DNA from: G963662905 sp965230045
Lineage (GTDB): Bacteria > Bacteroidota > Bacteroidia > Bacteroidales > WRLA01
Length of the DNA stretch: 64,000 nucleotides
Assembly: GCA_965230045.1 (NCBI GenBank)
Contig: OZ245940.1
Location: 2,108,001 to 2,172,000, forward strand
Reading direction: 5' to 3'
In this document: piece after piece, positions 37,760 to 45,153 of the stretch
How positions within the stretch are numbered: position 1 is the first letter of the stretch
Layout: the number at the start of each line of letters is the position of its first letter
Notes under the pieces: model-generated
Database searches by the model: none
Seen by the model: only the letters and a program-made list of their open reading frames with translations
What the model was told of the DNA's origin: nothing
Program-made: the position numbers and the translations under genes

Positions 37760-39727
37760 ATGCCCCGACTTTCGGTTATTATCGTTAATTATAATGTGGA
37801 GTTTTTTCTGGAACAATGCCTGCATTCGGTCGAATCGGCAATGAAAAAAATTTCTACAGAAGTTTTTGTTGTGGATAATAACTCGGTTGATGGGAGTTTG
37901 CGCATGCTTCGGGAAAAATTCCCCTGGGTGCACCTGATTGCCAATAAAGAAAATGTTGGTTTTTCAAAAGCCAATAACCAAGCCATACGAAAATCAAAAG
38001 GCGACTATGTGCTCCTTCTTAATCCCGACACCATCGTTGAGAACGATACCTTTGTGAAGGTTGTGGATTTTATGGACGCACATCCGGACGGCGGCGGCCT
38101 TGGCGTGAAAATGGTCGATGGAAAAGGAAAATTCCTGCCCGAGTCCAAACGCGGCCTGCCCACCCCGGCAGTGGCTTTTTATAAAATTTTCGGCCTCTCA
38201 CGTTTGTTCCCCAAATCAAAACGCTTTTCAAAATACCATCTAGGTTATCTCGATAAGGAATCCGAACATGAAGTAGAGATCCTCTCCGGTGCTTTTATGC
38301 TGATGCGCAAAAAAACACTGGATGAAGTGGGTTTGCTCGATGAGGAGTTTTTTATGTATGGCGAAGATATCGACCTGTCATACCGTATCCTGAAAGGGGG
38401 CTATAAAAATTACTATTATCCGGGCACGCGCATTATTCATTATAAAGGAGAAAGCACCAAGAAGAGCAGCATTAACTATGTGTTCATTTTCTATAATGCG
38501 ATGGTCATTTTTACGCGCAAACATTTCTCAAAAGGCAATGCGCAACTGTTTTCCTTCTTTATTAATATGGCCATTTATTTCCGGGCCTTCCTGAGCATTC
38601 TCAGCCGGTTTATGAAACGCATCGCACTGCCCTTTGCGGATGCTGCCATGATTTTTGGCGGAATGTTTGCCCTGAAAACCTATTGGGAACAAATCACATA
38701 TCCCGAAGGCGGACATTACCCCAGCGAGTTTGTTTTGATTGCTATTCCGCTTTACATACTCGCATGGCTTGGAAGTGTATATTTTTCAGGAGGTTATGAC
38801 AAGCCGGTACGCCTTGTGAAAATATTTCAGGGGCTTTTTGCCGGCACAGTGATCATTCTGGTGTTTTATGCTTTGCTCAGCGAATCATACCGTTTCAGTC
38901 GTGCGCTGATCCTGCTTGGAGCGGCATGGGGTTTCCTTTCGATGACACTGCTGCGCCTGCTGTTGCATACGCTGAAAGTGAGCGGATATGGTTGGAATGG
39001 CGAAGAAGACAAAAGGGTGCTTATTGTTGGACAAGCTGCTGAAAGTAAGCGTGTTGCCGACCTGATGCGCAATACCCGTTTAAAAGTGGGCTTTACCGGA
39101 CGTTTGATTTATGATGGCGATCAAGGCTCCGACGGACAGGATGTGCTTGGGAATATCAACCAACTCGAAGATGTTATCGAAATTTATAAAATCAGTGAGC
39201 TGGTTTTTTGCGCCCAGGATATCCCGGCAAACCGTATTATTGATTATATGTCGGGTTTGAGCAAGTTTCATCTCGATTATAAAATAGCGCCACCCGAGAG
39301 TATCAGCATCATTGGAAGCAACTCCATCAATACTTCAGGCGATTTATATGTGCTTGATGTTGATGCAATTTCGGATACCCACAATAAAAGAAACAAGAGA
39401 ATGTTTGATATTCTCCTCTCTCTTGCGTTTCTTTGCACATTGCCGCTCGGGCTGATGTTTGTGCAAAAAAAAGCGGGTTTTTTGCGCAATATTGCGTTTG
39501 TTTTGATCGGACGCAGGTCGTGGGTGGGCTTTTACAGGCAGGGAGCGGTTGACAGCCGCCTTCCGGAAATCCGCAAAGGGATTCTGAGCCCCGTGGATGC
39601 ATACCGCAACAGGCGAATAAACGACGATATCGCAGGGAAACTGAACCTGGTTTATGCACGGGACTACAGGACAATCAACGATATTAATATCATTTATAAA
39701 GGATTTAAATACTTAGGCAGAAAATAA
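37760..39727 (+). CDS. Family 2 glycosyltransferase fused to a membrane / Rossmann-like region
   Basis: 655 aa. Residues 1-235 are a GT2 (GT-A) domain: VIIVNYN, the nucleotide-site region NPDT, and FFMYGEDIDLSYRI, as in rhamnosyltransferase-like enzymes. Then come several membrane helices (about 265-395), a Rossmann-like segment (RVLIVGQAAESKRVADLM, about 420-540) and a further membrane-proximal tail (IGRRSWVGFYRQ). The second half resembles the N-terminal half of polyprenyl-phosphate sugar phosphotransferases but lacks their full catalytic part. It probably adds a sugar to a lipid-linked glycan at the inner membrane; donor and acceptor are unknown. It shares TAATG with the exonuclease gene (1-nt overlap). 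Confidence 0.87.
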   Translation: MPRLSVIIVNYNVEFFLEQCLHSVESAMKKISTEVFVVDNNSVDGSLRMLREKFPWVHLIANKENVGFSKANNQAIRKSKGDYVLLLNPDTIVENDTFVKVVDFMDAHPDGGGLGVKMVDGKGKFLPESKRGLPTPAVAFYKIFGLSRLFPKSKRFSKYHLGYLDKESEHEVEILSGAFMLMRKKTLDEVGLLDEEFFMYGEDIDLSYRILKGGYKNYYYPGTRIIHYKGESTKKSSINYVFIFYNAMVIFTRKHFSKGNAQLFSFFINMAIYFRAFLSILSRFMKRIALPFADAAMIFGGMFALKTYWEQITYPEGGHYPSEFVLIAIPLYILAWLGSVYFSGGYDKPVRLVKIFQGLFAGTVIILVFYALLSESYRFSRALILLGAAWGFLSMTLLRLLLHTLKVSGYGWNGEEDKRVLIVGQAAESKRVADLMRNTRLKVGFTGRLIYDGDQGSDGQDVLGNINQLEDVIEIYKISELVFCAQDIPANRIIDYMSGLSKFHLDYKIAPPESISIIGSNSINTSGDLYVLDVDAISDTHNKRNKRMFDILLSLAFLCTLPLGLMFVQKKAGFLRNIAFVLIGRRSWVGFYRQGAVDSRLPEIRKGILSPVDAYRNRRINDDIAGKLNLVYARDYRTINDINIIYKGFKYLGRK

Positions 39728-40557
39728 TGGATTTGAAACTCAGCAGGCCACTGGCCGTTATTGATTTGGAAACCACAGGTGTAAATGTGGGCAAAGACAG
39801 AATTATCGAAATATGCATCATCAGGGTACAGCCCGATGGTAGTGAAGAAACTTATCTTAAGCGGATTGACCCCGAAATTCCAATCCCGGAAGAAACAACC
39901 GAAATTCATGGTATTTGCGATGAAGACATTGCCGGAGAACCTAAATTTAAGGAACTCGCGGAAGAAATCGCCGCCTTTTTGAAAGATTGTGACCTGGCCG
40001 GGTTTAATTCCAATAAAATGGATGTCCCCATGCTGGTGGAGGAATTCCTCCGTGCCAATGTGGAATTTGACGTGCGCGGCCGCAACCTGATCGATGTGCA
40101 GAACATCTTTCATAAAATGGAGCCCCGTAATCTTGCGGCAGCTTATCGCTTCTATTGCAATAAACCGCTGGAAAACTATCATACTGCCGAAGCAGATACA
40201 CGCGCCACCCTCGAAGTGCTGAAAGCCCAGCTCGTCCGTTACGAAGGTGTTGATTATACCGATCGTAACGGAACACTTTCTGCGCCCGTGGTAAACGATA
40301 TGGGAAAACTGGCCGAATTCAGCACGAAAAACCGCAATGTGGATATGGCCGGACATATTGTGCTCAATGATGAAGGAATAGAGGTTTTTAACTTTGGAAA
40401 GCACAAAGGTGAAGCCGTGGAAGATGTTTTTGAGAAAGAACCGGCATACTATGGCTGGATGAAAAAGGCTGAGTTTCCGCGCTATACAAAAAAGGTAATC
40501 GACCAAATAATGGATCGGATGAAACTCAGTAAATTAAGCAGTAAATTCGGGAAATAA
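39727..40557 (+). CDS. DnaQ-like 3'-5' exonuclease with ExoX-type C-terminus
   Basis: 276 aa. DEDDh exonuclease motifs are complete: ExoI LAVIDLETTG (Asp, Glu), ExoII GFNSNKMDVPML (Asp), and ExoIII YHTAEADT (His, Asp). A C-terminal motif, FNFGKHKGEAVEDVFEKEPAYYGWM, resembles the ExoX-type extension. It should remove nucleotides from 3' ends of DNA, in proofreading or repair. It is not the polymerase III epsilon subunit by context. It is translated from the overlapping TAATG of the glycosyltransferase gene, so their products are made together, although no functional link is evident. Confidence 0.9.
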   Translation: MDLKLSRPLAVIDLETTGVNVGKDRIIEICIIRVQPDGSEETYLKRIDPEIPIPEETTEIHGICDEDIAGEPKFKELAEEIAAFLKDCDLAGFNSNKMDVPMLVEEFLRANVEFDVRGRNLIDVQNIFHKMEPRNLAAAYRFYCNKPLENYHTAEADTRATLEVLKAQLVRYEGVDYTDRNGTLSAPVVNDMGKLAEFSTKNRNVDMAGHIVLNDEGIEVFNFGKHKGEAVEDVFEKEPAYYGWMKKAEFPRYTKKVIDQIMDRMKLSKLSSKFGK

Positions 40558-40599
40558 ATTTTTTTAAAAGCAAAGTTAGGTTTTTATTAAAAAGCTGCG

Positions 40600-40607
40600 T
40601 ATCTTTG
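40600..40607 (+). promoter_or_regulatory. -7 element of the rpmG promoter
   Basis: TATCTTTG, followed by CACC as at the tRNA-His promoter, 28 bp before the L33 start. TTAGG near 40576 may be the -33 region. This is a strong match to TAnnTTTG. Confidence 0.7.
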
Positions 40608-40634
40608 CACCCCTTAAAATAAAAAGGCTAAACA

Positions 40635-40823
40635 ATGGCAAAAAAGAATAAAGAAGCGCGCGTGCAGGTTATTCTGGAATGCACTGAGCATAAAGAAAGC
40701 GGAATGCCCGGTACATCACGTTATGTGACTACCAAGAATAAAAAGAATACACCGCAACGATTGGAGATGAAAAAATATAATCCAATCCTGAAGAAGTACA
40801 CAATTCATAAAGAAATTAAATAG
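40635..40823 (+). CDS. rpmG: 50S ribosomal protein L33
   Basis: 62 aa, a typical L33 (VQVILECTEH, SRYVTTKNKKNTPQRLEMKKYNP, LKKYTIHKE). It is basic and of normal length. A zinc-binding CxxC pair is absent, so it is a C- form. It binds 23S rRNA in the large subunit. It has its own promoter and leads a unit with DUF4295 (9 bp gap) and probably ftsY. The L28 gene that often precedes L33 is not here. Confidence 0.97.
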   Translation: MAKKNKEARVQVILECTEHKESGMPGTSRYVTTKNKKNTPQRLEMKKYNPILKKYTIHKEIK

Positions 40824-40832
40824 GGATAAGTT

Positions 40833-40985
40833 ATGGCAAAGAAAGTTGTTGCATCACTTCAGAGTAAAGGCAAAGATTTTGCCAAAGTTATTAAAATGGT
40901 AAAATCACCAAAAACAGGTGCTTACTCATTTAAAGAGCAGATTGTACCTAACGATAGTGTAAAAGATTATTTCGCAAAGAAATAA
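40833..40985 (+). CDS. DUF4295 small basic protein
   Basis: 50 aa, MAKKVVASLQSKGKDFAKVI...DYFAKK. This is the short basic DUF4295 protein that sits between rpmG and ftsY in many Bacteroidota and is presumed to be ribosome-associated. The start ATG at 40833 follows GGGATAAG. Lysine content is high and there are no membrane segments. Function has not been established, to my knowledge. Confidence 0.93.
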   Translation: MAKKVVASLQSKGKDFAKVIKMVKSPKTGAYSFKEQIVPNDSVKDYFAKK

Positions 40986-41013
40986 GCCCTTTACGCTTAC
41001 ACGAAAATATTCA

Positions 41014-41045
41014 GCTCTTTTCCCACGTTGGAAGAGGGCTTTTTT
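41014..41045 (+). terminator. Terminator after DUF4295
   Basis: CTCTT..CC (41015-41023) pairs with GG.AAGAG (41030-41036), with two unpaired T residues. It is followed by GGCTTTTTTAC. AAGCCCT at 40984-40990 can also pair with AGGGCTT at the base. It probably ends most rpmG transcripts before ftsY. Confidence 0.6.
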
Positions 41046-41108
41046 ACTATGTACCGGATTAATTTCCTAATTTAGCAGAGCGACTCAACGATTATTAAAA
41101 TATTTTTC

Positions 41109-42062
41109 ATGGGTATATTTTCTGTTTTTTCAAAAAAGAATAAAGAAGACCTCGATAAAGGGCTCGAAAAAACCAAAACCAATGTGTTTTCCCGAATTTC
41201 AAAAGCAATTGCGGGAAAATCTAAAGTGGATGATATCGTATTGGATGACCTGGAAGAAATCCTGGTGACATCCGATGTGGGTGTGGACACTACCCTTAAA
41301 ATTATCGAACGCATTGAAGAACGCGTGGCTCGTGATAAATACCTCGGTACTTCCGAACTGAACACCATACTGCGCGAAGAAGTTGCGGCTCTGCTGGCCG
41401 AACAGGACAATGACCAATATGCCGGTTATGATTTCAAAATTAAAAAACCGCCCCATGTCATCCTCGTTGTGGGTGTAAATGGCGTGGGAAAAACCACTAC
41501 CATTGGCAAGCTTGCCTACCACTTTAAAGCTGCCGGTAAAAAAGTTGTGCTCGGTGCTGCCGATACTTTCAGGGCTGCTGCTATTGACCAGCTCAAAATA
41601 TGGGCCGAAAGGGTGGATGTGCCTATTGTCGCGCAGAAAATGGGCTCCGATCCGGCAAGCGTTGCCTTCGATACCTGTAAATCAGCCGTGGCGTCCGGTG
41701 CCGATATAGTAATTATTGATACCGCGGGCCGTCTCCACAATAAAGTCAACCTGATGAACGAGCTGACGAAAATTAAAAAAGTAATGAGCAAGATCATTCC
41801 TGATGCGCCCCACGAAGTTTTGCTCATCCTCGATGCTTCCACCGGACAAAACGCAATTGAGCAGGCCAAACAGTTTACCTCCGCAACTGAAGTTAGCGCA
41901 CTCGCCCTGACCAAACTCGATGGTACCGCAAAAGGGGGTGTCGTGATCGGTATTTCCGATCAGTTTAAAGTGCCCGTGAAATACATTGGCCTCGGCGAAA
42001 AAATGAACCAGCTTCAGGTTTTTAACCGCAAAGAATTTGTCGATAGCCTTTTCTCAAAATAA
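41109..42062 (+). CDS. ftsY: Signal recognition particle receptor FtsY
   Basis: 317 aa: a short N-terminal part and a complete NG GTPase domain. G1 is GVNGVGKTTTIGKLA, then DTFRAAAIDQL, G3 DTAGRLHNK, G4 TKLDG and a terminal GLGEKMNQLQVF. It docks SRP-bound ribosomes at the inner membrane and hydrolyses GTP with Ffh. The long acidic A domain of enterobacterial FtsY is absent, as is normal in Bacteroidota. It sits downstream of the L33/DUF4295 unit and ends before a strong terminator. Confidence 0.97.
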   Translation: MGIFSVFSKKNKEDLDKGLEKTKTNVFSRISKAIAGKSKVDDIVLDDLEEILVTSDVGVDTTLKIIERIEERVARDKYLGTSELNTILREEVAALLAEQDNDQYAGYDFKIKKPPHVILVVGVNGVGKTTTIGKLAYHFKAAGKKVVLGAADTFRAAAIDQLKIWAERVDVPIVAQKMGSDPASVAFDTCKSAVASGADIVIIDTAGRLHNKVNLMNELTKIKKVMSKIIPDAPHEVLLILDASTGQNAIEQAKQFTSATEVSALALTKLDGTAKGGVVIGISDQFKVPVKYIGLGEKMNQLQVFNRKEFVDSLFSK

Positions 42063-42103
42063 AAACCTCTTATTGAAAAGGCTCCTGCCAGATAAAGCTA
42101 TCC

Positions 42104-42137
42104 AAACCGGAATTTCATAAACGTGAAATTCCGGTTT
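42104..42137 (+). terminator. Terminator after ftsY
   Basis: A perfect 14-bp stem (AAACCGGAATTTCA with TGAAATTCCGGTTT), 6-nt loop, then TGCTTTTTAG, 42 bp after the ftsY stop. It would lie inside a longer reading of the mannosidase frame, another reason to start that gene at 42228. Confidence 0.85.
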
Positions 42138-42195
42138 TGCTTTTTAGGGGCAGCAGATTCGGGTGGTTTTTTTTCTGTCATTTGTCCATATTTCC

Positions 42196-42203
42196 TATTT
42201 TTG
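42196..42203 (+). promoter_or_regulatory. -7 element for the GH92 gene
   Basis: TATTTTTG matches TAnnTTTG and lies 24 bp before the chosen ATG. No clear TTG at the right distance upstream. Confidence 0.45.
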
Positions 42204-42227
42204 TCCCCAAACCTAAATCAATTTAGT

Positions 42228-44519
42228 ATGTGCCGTCCGTTGTCCTTGATATTTGCATTGTTTTTTGCTTTTCAGTCGTTTGCACAGGAATATCCTGCAG
42301 ATCCTGCTTCATTGGTAAATCCCTTTGCCGGAACCCAGAGAATGGGTCATGTCTTTCCGGGGGCAGCAAGTCCTTTTGGCATGGTGCAGCTTAGTCCGGA
42401 TACCGATAGCATTCAAATGCTGGTCGATGGGAAATACAATAAAAAAGTTTATGAGTATTGTGCCGGATATCAATACGAAGACTCGACCATTTGTGGGTTT
42501 AGCCATACGCATTTTAGCGGTACAGGTCATTCCGATCTGGGCGACCTGCTGATTATGCCCACAACAGGTAAATTACGCCTGAACCCGGGTACGGAAGCGA
42601 AACCTGAAACGGGATACCGTTCACGTTTTTCGCATCAGGATGAAGCTGCTTCGCCGGGATATTATCAGGTTTTTCTCCAGGATTATGGCATTAATGCAGA
42701 ACTCACGGCCACAGAACGGGTAGGTATGCACCGCTATTCATTTCCAAAAACCGAAGAGGCACACATCATCCTTGATCTGACCGCCGGGATTTATAATTAT
42801 CCGGGAAAAAATATCTGGACTTTCCTGCGTATGGAAAATGATACCCTGCTCACCGGTTACCGGCAGACCCGCGGTTGGGCACGGACCCGTACCCTTTATT
42901 TTGCCATCAGTTTTAGTAAAGCTATTCAAAATTATGGCTTTGAGCGTATCGAAAATCCGGCCTACAATGGCTTTTACCGCAAATTTGATGAAGGACATAA
43001 TTTCCCCGAAATGGCTGCCAAAGATGTGGTGGCCTGGTTTGATGTGGTTGCTTCGGATTCCGAACCAATCATGCTCAAAGTGGCTCTTTCATCTGTGAGC
43101 ACCGAAGGCGCAATAAAAAACCTGAAAACCGAAATTCCCCATTGGGCTTTTGATGCTGTGGTGCAAAAAGTCCGCAAAAGCTGGAATGAAGAGCTGAACA
43201 AAATCCGCGTGGAAATGATGAACGAAGAACAAATGCGCGTTTTCTATACCGCGATGTATCACGCTTTTCTGAGCCCGGTTGTTTTTAATGATGTGGATGG
43301 CCAATACCGCGGTCTGGATCAAAATATTCATCAGACCAACGGCTTTACAAATTATACCATTTTCTCCCTTTGGGACACCTATCGCGCTCTGCATCCGCTT
43401 TTTAATCTGGTGCAGCCAGACCGAAACAATGATATGGTAAAATCCATGCTTGCACATTTCGATCAGAGCGTGCATCCCATGCTGCCTGTTTGGTCGCATT
43501 ATGCCAACGAAAACTGGTGCATGATTGGTTATCACAGCGTTCCGGTTATTGCCGATGCTATTGTGCACGGAAATTTTGATGGCGATCTGAAACACGCACT
43601 CGATGCCTGCGTGCAAACGGCTTGCTACCGTCCCTACGACGGTATAGGTTATTATATGGATTTGGGTTATGTGCCCGAAGATAAAAGCAGTAGCTCAGTG
43701 AGTAAAACTTTGGAATATGCGTACGATGACTATACCATCGCGCAAATCGCAAATGTATTAGGTGACAATGATGTTGCAGAAGCGTTTCAGGAGCGTTCCA
43801 AAAATTATGAAAATGTATATGATCCGGAAATTGGTTTCATGCGCCCGAAGCTTTCGGATGGCAGTTTCCGAAAAGAATTCGATCCAATGAATACGCACGG
43901 ACAGGGTTTTATCGAAGGAAATGCCTGGAACTATGGGCTCTATGTGCCGCATAATGCCGGTAAAATGATCGAAATGATGGGCGGTAAAAAACGTTTTGCA
44001 GCCAAACTGGATTCACTCTTTACCATGGAAATCTCTGATGAACATATCGCCCATAATGAAGACATCACGCGCGATGGCATTATCGGGAATTATGTGCACG
44101 GCAATGAACCCGGACATCATATCCCTTATCTTTATACTTATACAGATAAAGCATACGGAACGCAGGAAAAAGTGCGTATGATCCTCGATGAAATGTACCA
44201 CGACGCGCCGGATGGACTTTGCGGAAACGATGACTGCGGCCAGATGTCGGCCTGGTATATTTTTAGTTCACTGGGATTTTATCCTTTTTGCCCGGGAAGT
44301 GGCGAGTATGTAATCGGAAGCCCTCTGGTAAAAAATGCCGAAATCCGGCTTAATGACGGTAAAATCTTTAAGATCATTGCGAAAAAACAAGCACCCGATC
44401 ATATCTACGTCAAGGAAGTCCGCCTGAACGGAAAGAAACTGACCAACTGGATACTCCCTGCTGAAGAAATCCTCAAAGGCGGTGAACTGGAGTTTGTTAT
44501 GAGCAAGCGGGGGAGGTAA
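42228..44519 (+). CDS. GH92 alpha-mannosidase, secreted
   Basis: 763 aa from the ATG at 42228. This start gives a clean signal peptide (MCRPLSLIFALFFAFQSFAQ) and lies after a terminator and -7 element. Family GH92 marks: VNPFAGTQRMGHVFPGAASPFGM at the start of the mature protein, CGFSHTHFSGTGHSDLGD, FSLWDTYRALHPL, GYYMDLGYVPED, GNEPGHHIPYLY and CGNDDCGQMSAWYIFSSLGFYP. GH92 enzymes are calcium-dependent exo-alpha-mannosidases that trim mannose from N-glycans or mannans in the periplasm. There is no neighbouring SusCD pair, so a specific glycan cannot be named. Its stop codon is part of a 19-bp perfect hairpin (44517-44560). Confidence 0.94.
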   Translation: MCRPLSLIFALFFAFQSFAQEYPADPASLVNPFAGTQRMGHVFPGAASPFGMVQLSPDTDSIQMLVDGKYNKKVYEYCAGYQYEDSTICGFSHTHFSGTGHSDLGDLLIMPTTGKLRLNPGTEAKPETGYRSRFSHQDEAASPGYYQVFLQDYGINAELTATERVGMHRYSFPKTEEAHIILDLTAGIYNYPGKNIWTFLRMENDTLLTGYRQTRGWARTRTLYFAISFSKAIQNYGFERIENPAYNGFYRKFDEGHNFPEMAAKDVVAWFDVVASDSEPIMLKVALSSVSTEGAIKNLKTEIPHWAFDAVVQKVRKSWNEELNKIRVEMMNEEQMRVFYTAMYHAFLSPVVFNDVDGQYRGLDQNIHQTNGFTNYTIFSLWDTYRALHPLFNLVQPDRNNDMVKSMLAHFDQSVHPMLPVWSHYANENWCMIGYHSVPVIADAIVHGNFDGDLKHALDACVQTACYRPYDGIGYYMDLGYVPEDKSSSSVSKTLEYAYDDYTIAQIANVLGDNDVAEAFQERSKNYENVYDPEIGFMRPKLSDGSFRKEFDPMNTHGQGFIEGNAWNYGLYVPHNAGKMIEMMGGKKRFAAKLDSLFTMEISDEHIAHNEDITRDGIIGNYVHGNEPGHHIPYLYTYTDKAYGTQEKVRMILDEMYHDAPDGLCGNDDCGQMSAWYIFSSLGFYPFCPGSGEYVIGSPLVKNAEIRLNDGKIFKIIAKKQAPDHIYVKEVRLNGKKLTNWILPAEEILKGGELEFVMSKRGR

Positions 44520-44560
44520 TTAACTTTTCCAAAGTTCAAACACTTTGGAAAAGTTAATTA
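44517..44560. repeat. Stop-codon hairpin, copy A
   Basis: A perfect 19-bp inverted repeat with a 6-nt loop. The core is AACTTTTCCAAAGT; the outer arm TAATT includes the GH92 stop codon (44517-44519). The same core recurs at 50829, 52193 and, less perfectly, 60411. It probably works as a terminator for the mannosidase, although no long T-run follows. Confidence 0.85.
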
Positions 44561-44965
44561 CAGACCTTAACCAAAATTTCGAGGACAAATTAAATTTCCT
44601 ATCTGTTCTTTAAGGTGTATGTATTATGAACCACTATACCCCACTATACCCCAATTTCTATTAAAATCTTTCTGTATTGGGTATAATTGTGTGAAATATT
44701 ATCTTTTGGAAATTGCGTCAAAATCAAATGGATAAGTATATTATCAACCTTCATTAATAAAAGAGCATGCTGAGGGAAAACTGACGGTTAAAGCCTGCCG
44801 GAGATTTTTATATCTGCTGCGTTTTCCCGGATCAGATTTTTCAAATACCAATTGATTGCGGGTTGTAAGCTCAGATCTGCTTAAAAACCAGATAATGGAG
44901 ATGAGAATTTTTAAAACACCTCTATTAATATTACGTGCTTGGTTTTTGAGAAATAGCCATTTTAT
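44561..44965. other. AT-rich intergenic stretch before the tracrRNA
   Basis: I see no convincing gene. A direct repeat of CCACTATACC occurs twice in a row at 44631-44650. A 79-codon minus-strand frame (44744-44983) overlaps the tracrRNA terminator and has no recognisable features. The rest is AT-rich with no strong hairpins. Confidence 0.4.
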
Positions 44966-45062
44966 AAAAAAAAGAACTCCCACCGAGGCGGGAGTATAGG
45001 ATAAAATCCTTCGGCATATAGCCTTATTGTGATAAGATGTAAAATAGAGTTTTCTATTGTGT
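44966..45062 (-). ncRNA. tracrRNA of the type II-C system
   Basis: Read leftward, it begins near 45062 with an anti-repeat (core 45049-45026). On the plus strand ATTGTG..A..GATGTAAAA.AGAG lines up with the array repeat GTTGTGG..TGATGTAAAA-AGAG. Then come GGCTATATGCC (45023-45013), a 5-bp stem AGGAT/ATCCT (45010-44998), and a terminator hairpin ACTCCC/GGGAGT (44995-44976) followed by TC and eight T residues (44973-44966). Anti-repeat, two small stems and a terminator in this order are the normal build of a II-C tracrRNA. Expected length is about 97 nt. It pairs with the 5' part of the crRNA repeat for RNase III processing and Cas9 loading. It is divergent from cas9. Confidence 0.88.
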
Positions 45063-45068
45063 TGAAGG

Positions 45069-45099
45069 CAAAAGTAAAATAATCTTTTAAATTATGCAA
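45069..45099 (-). promoter_or_regulatory. tracrRNA promoter
   Basis: On the minus strand TTG (complement of 45097-45099), 20 nt, then TACTTTTG (complement of 45069-45076) fit the Bacteroidota promoter exactly. Transcription would start about 7 nt later, right at the anti-repeat. The cas9 promoter must lie in the same 85-bp gap; TAATTTCG at 45112-45119 is its best, imperfect candidate. Confidence 0.75.
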
Positions 45100-45153
45100 G
45101 TTTTTCCGGCATAATTTCGTAAATTGCCCTTTTTAATACAAAAGTAGTTTCAC

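Noticed and set aside
39694..40506. 270-codon minus-strand frame opposite the exonuclease
   Set aside because: It is the shadow of a gene with complete DEDDh motifs and has no recognisable domain.
42123..42227. Longer start for the GH92 gene
   Set aside because: It overlaps the ftsY terminator and a -7 element and would bury the signal peptide.
44744..44983. 79-codon minus-strand frame before cas9
   Set aside because: It overlaps the tracrRNA terminator, has low-complexity composition and shows no family signal.
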